59,968 nucleotides of DNA from positions 1 through 59,968 of the forward strand of contig NZ_JRGL01000159.1 of the NCBI RefSeq assembly GCF_000764655.1, given 5' to 3'. Positions 57,011 to 59,968 of this stretch are shown here, piece by piece (the stretch's first letter is position 1; each line of letters opens with the position of its first letter). The notes beneath the pieces were generated by a model. The model saw nothing but the letters and a program-made list of their open reading frames with translations. It was not told where the DNA came from and did no database searches. The DNA is from Aeromonas aquatica (GTDB lineage: Bacteria > Pseudomonadota > Gammaproteobacteria > Enterobacterales > Aeromonadaceae). A program made the translations under genes and the position numbers.

Positions 57011-58176
57011 GAGGTTGCTCCTTTGCATTGGATGGATGGGTTGCGACCACAGAGTCGCAGCAGCAGGGCCAGAGGGCCGCGCTGATACCAGCGACCGGTG
57101 CAGCTGCGATCCGGCTGACCCATGGCCTGGGTCAGGCGATCGAGGACGATGGCCAGCAGCACTATGCCGAGGCCGCCGATGGAGGCGAGCCCCATGTCGA
57201 GCCGGCCTATGCCGCGCAGCACCATCTGGCCCAGACCGCCGACCGCGATCATGGAGGCGATCACCACCATGGAGAGCGCCAGCATCAGGGTCTGGTTGAC
57301 CCCGGCCATGATGGTGGGCATGGCGAGCGGCAACTGCACCTTGAACAGCAGCTGGGAGGGGCTGGCACCGAACGAGTGGGCCGCCTCCACCAGATCCGTG
57401 GGCACCTGCCGGATCCCCAGCATGGTCAACCGGATCATGGGCGGCAGGGCGAAGATGACGGTCACCACCACCCCGGGCACGTTGCCGATGCCAAACAGCA
57501 TGACGATGGGGATGAGGTAGACGAAGGCCGGGGTGGTCTGCATGGCATCCAGCAGCGGCCGGGTCCAGGTGGAGAGCCGCTCGCTGCGGGCCAGCAGGAT
57601 GCCGACCGGCAAGCCTATCAACACACAGAAGAAGAGGGATGTCAGCACCAGCGACAGGGTCACCATGGCATCGGACCAGGCACCGATGAGGCCTATCCCG
57701 ATGAGGGAGACCAGGGTGCCGAGCGCCATGCGGCCGTTGACCAGCTGCCAGGCGATCAGGGTCAGCAGGCCTATCATCAGGGCGGACGGCACCGATTGCA
57801 GCAGGTGAGTCATGCCCCCCAGAGCCAGCTCCACCGGTGCCCGGATCAGCTGGAACAGCGGCCGCAGGTTCTCCACCAGCCAGCCGATGCCGCCCTCTAC
57901 CCAGGAATCCAGCGGCACCAGCGCCTGCTGGAAGGGATCCAGCCAGTCGATGGCCACATCGGTATCCACAGAAGCGATCTGGTTCTGCCAGTCGGCGGCC
58001 TCGGTCGCCGTGCTGCCCCAGGGATCGCTGGCAGCCTCGGTCGCAGGGCCGCTCACAGCTTCGGTCGTGGCAGCGCCCCAGGGATCGGCCGCGGCCTCGT
58101 CGGCCCGGGCGGGGCAGCTCGCCAATAACAACAGTGCCAGCAAGCCGGCCAGCAGACGGTGAGGGATCAAATTCAT
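57007..58176 (-). CDS. proW: Glycine betaine/proline ABC transporter permease, with lipobox-like N-terminal signal
   Basis: A 389-residue permease. As in E. coli ProW, a ~100-residue periplasmic tail precedes the membrane domain ([18 protein letters not shown]). Seven or so helices follow with the permease EAA-type loop [31 protein letters not shown] in pieces. Unlike E. coli, the tail starts with a signal-like helix ending in a lipobox: [10 protein letters not shown]. Two imperfect [14 protein letters not shown] repeats follow (about residues 31-60). Overlaps both neighbours by ATGA. Confidence 0.93.
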   Translation of the reverse strand: MNLIPHRLLAGLLALLLLASCPARADEAAADPWGAATTEAVSGPATEAASDPWGSTATEAADWQNQIASVDTDVAIDWLDPFQQALVPLDSWVEGGIGWLVENLRPLFQLIRAPVELALGGMTHLLQSVPSALMIGLLTLIAWQLVNGRMALGTLVSLIGIGLIGAWSDAMVTLSLVLTSLFFCVLIGLPVGILLARSERLSTWTRPLLDAMQTTPAFVYLIPIVMLFGIGNVPGVVVTVIFALPPMIRLTMLGIRQVPTDLVEAAHSFGASPSQLLFKVQLPLAMPTIMAGVNQTLMLALSMVVIASMIAVGGLGQMVLRGIGRLDMGLASIGGLGIVLLAIVLDRLTQAMGQPDRSCTGRWYQRGPLALLLRLCGRNPSIQCKGATS

Positions 58177-59369
58177 AGCGGGGAACTCCTGTCCAGGGTG
58201 TTCAGCAGGTTAGCCTTGGAGATGAGCCCAAGGTAGGTGCCATCCTGCTCGACCACGGGCACCTGACAGGGTGCGGCGGCCACCTGGCTGATGAGTTCGT
58301 TGAGGGAGGTGTCGGCCAGGATGGGCTGGATGTCCGCCAGCAGCGCCTGCTCCAGGCTCCCCCTGTCACGCACCGCCTGACTCAGCGACTCGACCGAGAC
58401 GACCCCAATGAAGTGGCGGCTGCGATCCACCACGTAGCCGTACTCCCGCTCCAGCTCCTTGAGCTGGCGCAGGGCGTTGCCCGGCCCGTCCGTGGTGTGT
58501 TTCTTGATGAGCGGCGTCTGCTTGCGACTGGCCACATCCCGGGCGCTGAACACGTTGGCGAGATCCACCCCGCGAAAGAAGGCGCGCACATAGTCGTTGG
58601 CGGGCTGGTTCAGGATCTCGTCCGGGGTGCCGACCTGCACCACCTGGCCATCCTGCATGATGGCGATGCGATCGCCGATGCGCATCGCCTCGTCCAGATC
58701 GTGGGAGATGAAGACGATGGTGCGCTGCTGGCTGGCCTGCAGCTTGAGCAGCTCGTCCTGCATCTCGGTGCGGATCAGCGGATCCAGCGCGGAGAAGGCC
58801 TCGTCCATCAGCAGGATGTCGGGGTCGTTGGCCAGCGCCCTGGCCAGGCCAACCCGCTGCTTCATGCCGCCGGAGAGGGCATCGGGGTAGGCGTCAATCC
58901 ACTGCCCCAGGCCCACCTGATGCAGCGCCTGACGGGCACTCTGCTGGCGCTCCGCCAGCGGCACCCCGGCCAGCTCCAGGCCGAAGGCGGTATTTTCCAG
59001 CACGCTCAGGTGGGGCATCAGGGCGAAGGACTGAAACACCATGCTGATCTTCTTGCGCCGCACCTGGCGCAGCTCGCTGTCCGAGATGGCGGCGATGTCC
59101 TCACCGTCGATCAGCACCTGACCACGGGTCGGCTCGATGAGGCGGTTGAAGAGCCGCACCAGAGTGGACTTGCCCGAGCCTGACAGGCCCATCACCACAA
59201 AGATCTCCCCCTCGTGGATGGCCAGATCGACCCCCTGCACCCCCAGGGTCTGTCCTGTCTTGTGCAGGATGCTGGCGCGGTCGTGGCCTTTTGCCAGCAA
59301 TTTGAAGGCCTTTTCCGGATGTTCTCCGAAGATTTTATAGAGTGATTTGACTTCGAGTTTGACTGTCAT
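58173..59369 (-). CDS. proV: Glycine betaine/proline ABC transporter ATP-binding protein
   Basis: A 398-residue ATPase with regulatory CBS domains. Walker [17 protein letters not shown]-loop [13 protein letters not shown], signature [13 protein letters not shown] and Walker [13 protein letters not shown]. The C-terminal ~120 residues carry a CBS pair ([17 protein letters not shown] and [18 protein letters not shown]), which senses ionic strength in the OpuA/ProU group. First gene of proVWX; stop overlaps the proW ATG. Confidence 0.96.
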   Translation of the reverse strand: MTVKLEVKSLYKIFGEHPEKAFKLLAKGHDRASILHKTGQTLGVQGVDLAIHEGEIFVVMGLSGSGKSTLVRLFNRLIEPTRGQVLIDGEDIAAISDSELRQVRRKKISMVFQSFALMPHLSVLENTAFGLELAGVPLAERQQSARQALHQVGLGQWIDAYPDALSGGMKQRVGLARALANDPDILLMDEAFSALDPLIRTEMQDELLKLQASQQRTIVFISHDLDEAMRIGDRIAIMQDGQVVQVGTPDEILNQPANDYVRAFFRGVDLANVFSARDVASRKQTPLIKKHTTDGPGNALRQLKELEREYGYVVDRSRHFIGVVSVESLSQAVRDRGSLEQALLADIQPILADTSLNELISQVAAAPCQVPVVEQDGTYLGLISKANLLNTLDRSSPL

Positions 59370-59795
59370 ATTGTCCTTTTTTTATGGCCGGCATATTGCT
59401 GTTCCTGCTGCCGAACGCGAACCAATTACTTTCTACACTAAACAATTTTCATGAATAACAAAAGAACCATAAGAGTCCCAAAAAATTACTAAATTCATAA
59501 GCAACTGATTTTTATAATTTATTTACAGCAACAAAAATTCAACAGATGACCGAATAACGCCGAATAAACATGATATCCTTGCAATAAAAATCCATAACCA
59601 TTCCATTTAATGAGCAAAATCAAGCGAGTGAGGGTCATGGCGGAGGACCATTCCCGGGTGGATGGCTGCCTCCCATGAAGGGCCCCGAAATGATTACAAT
59701 ACTAACTATATTTAATCGCTGTGAGGGGAACATTCGGAGGGGGTTGGGCAGAGCGAGAACCTATGCCGGGTGCGACGACCAAGCCGCATAAAAAA
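59370..59795. other. AT-rich region upstream of proV
   Basis: About 420 bases before the insertion sequence. The first 250 bases are strikingly AT-rich, as expected for an osmotically controlled, H-NS-bound proV promoter. No protein gene is supported; an ATG at about 59638 opens only 13 codons. Confidence 0.4.
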
Positions 59796-59968
59796 GGCGC
59801 TGTCCCAATTACGTGTTGAAAGGCTAACCTTGAAGTAGGTCATCACCCTGAAGGCCACCATCATGGATACTCAAGCCTTTCAACACCTGCTGTCTCTCTT
59901 CCCACTGCTCAGCTTGCGCCAGCGTCGTCTCGCACAACATGAACTCACAACTCCCCATCCCATCACCT
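59796..59968 (+). mobile_element. Left end of an insertion sequence, probably IS1595-like
   Basis: A likely terminal repeat begins GGCGCTGTCCCAATTACGTG at 59796, followed 67 bases on by a transposase-like start. The right part is outside the window. The family call rests on the N-terminal protein look and is uncertain. Confidence 0.55.
59863..59968 (+). CDS. Transposase, N-terminal fragment cut by the window edge
   Basis: An open frame of 35 codons without stop runs off the right end: MDTQAFQHLLSLFPLLSLRQ and onward. The pattern of a short helical lead with L-LRQRRLA before a zinc ribbon is typical of IS1595/IS1016-type transposases, whose DDE domain would lie outside. It cannot be confirmed from 35 residues. 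Confidence 0.5.
   Translation, partial: MDTQAFQHLLSLFPLLSLRQRRLAQHELTTPHPIT

Noticed and set aside
59638..59680. 13-codon ORF (MAEDHSRVDGCLP) upstream of the insertion sequence
   Set aside because: Too short, no copy of a neighbouring gene, no support beyond a start codon.

Overview
The window is GC-rich chromosomal DNA from a gammaproteobacterium, most probably an Aeromonas. That placement is inferred from gene order and protein character, not from a search. The grounds are an E. coli-like TorT/TorS/TorR-TorCAD system, nrdR-rib-nusB-thiL-pgpA in one strand, aroQ-accB-accC-yhdT-panF, the ydjA/sppA/ansA/yeaC neighbourhood known from enterics, a 477-residue GAPDH with an N-terminal extension, and cysJIH. 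No rRNA, tRNA or CRISPR array was seen.

Layout. 1-2.1 kb: end of a peptide-type ABC transporter operon (minus). 2.7-9.2 kb: nrdR, ribD, ribC, ribBA, ribE, nusB, thiL, pgpA (minus), for riboflavin, transcription antitermination, thiamine and phospholipid metabolism; the ribBA gene carries an apparent one-base deletion. 9.4-11.2 kb: a small ParB-like gene and glyA. 11.3-22 kb: TMAO respiration (torS, torT, two small genes, torR, torC, torA, torD, a small membrane protein). 22.3-28.8 kb: acs, aroQ, accBC, yhdT, panF. 28.8-32.3 kb: an accessory-looking block (PTS EIICB, LysR regulator, MDR dehydrogenase) between panF and prmA. 32.7-45.5 kb: prmA, maa-like acetyltransferase, ydjA, fadH, sppA, Nudix, GAPDH, yeaC, ansA, gltS. 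45.6-51.4 kb: chemoreceptor, prfB (programmed frameshift), lysS, PhzF-like. 51.5-59.4 kb: cysJIH sulfate assimilation and proVWX osmoprotectant uptake. The right edge enters an insertion sequence.

The most unusual signal is a repeated architecture at gene ends. (1) Three genes (the small membrane gene after torD, fadH and ansA) are preceded by a degenerate copy of their own start region. Each copy is a mini-ORF whose stop overlaps the real start by four bases (ATGA or GTGA). In the torD-distal case this is a perfect 44-bp tandem array of five mini-ORFs. Start-to-start distances are 44, 107 and 62 bases, all equal to 2 modulo 3. (2) Five genes (nrdR, ribD, ribC, pgpA, prmA) are followed by a degenerate copy of their own 3' end. 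These look like footprints of repeated local duplication or allele displacement. The 5' set could also act as translational-coupling leaders.
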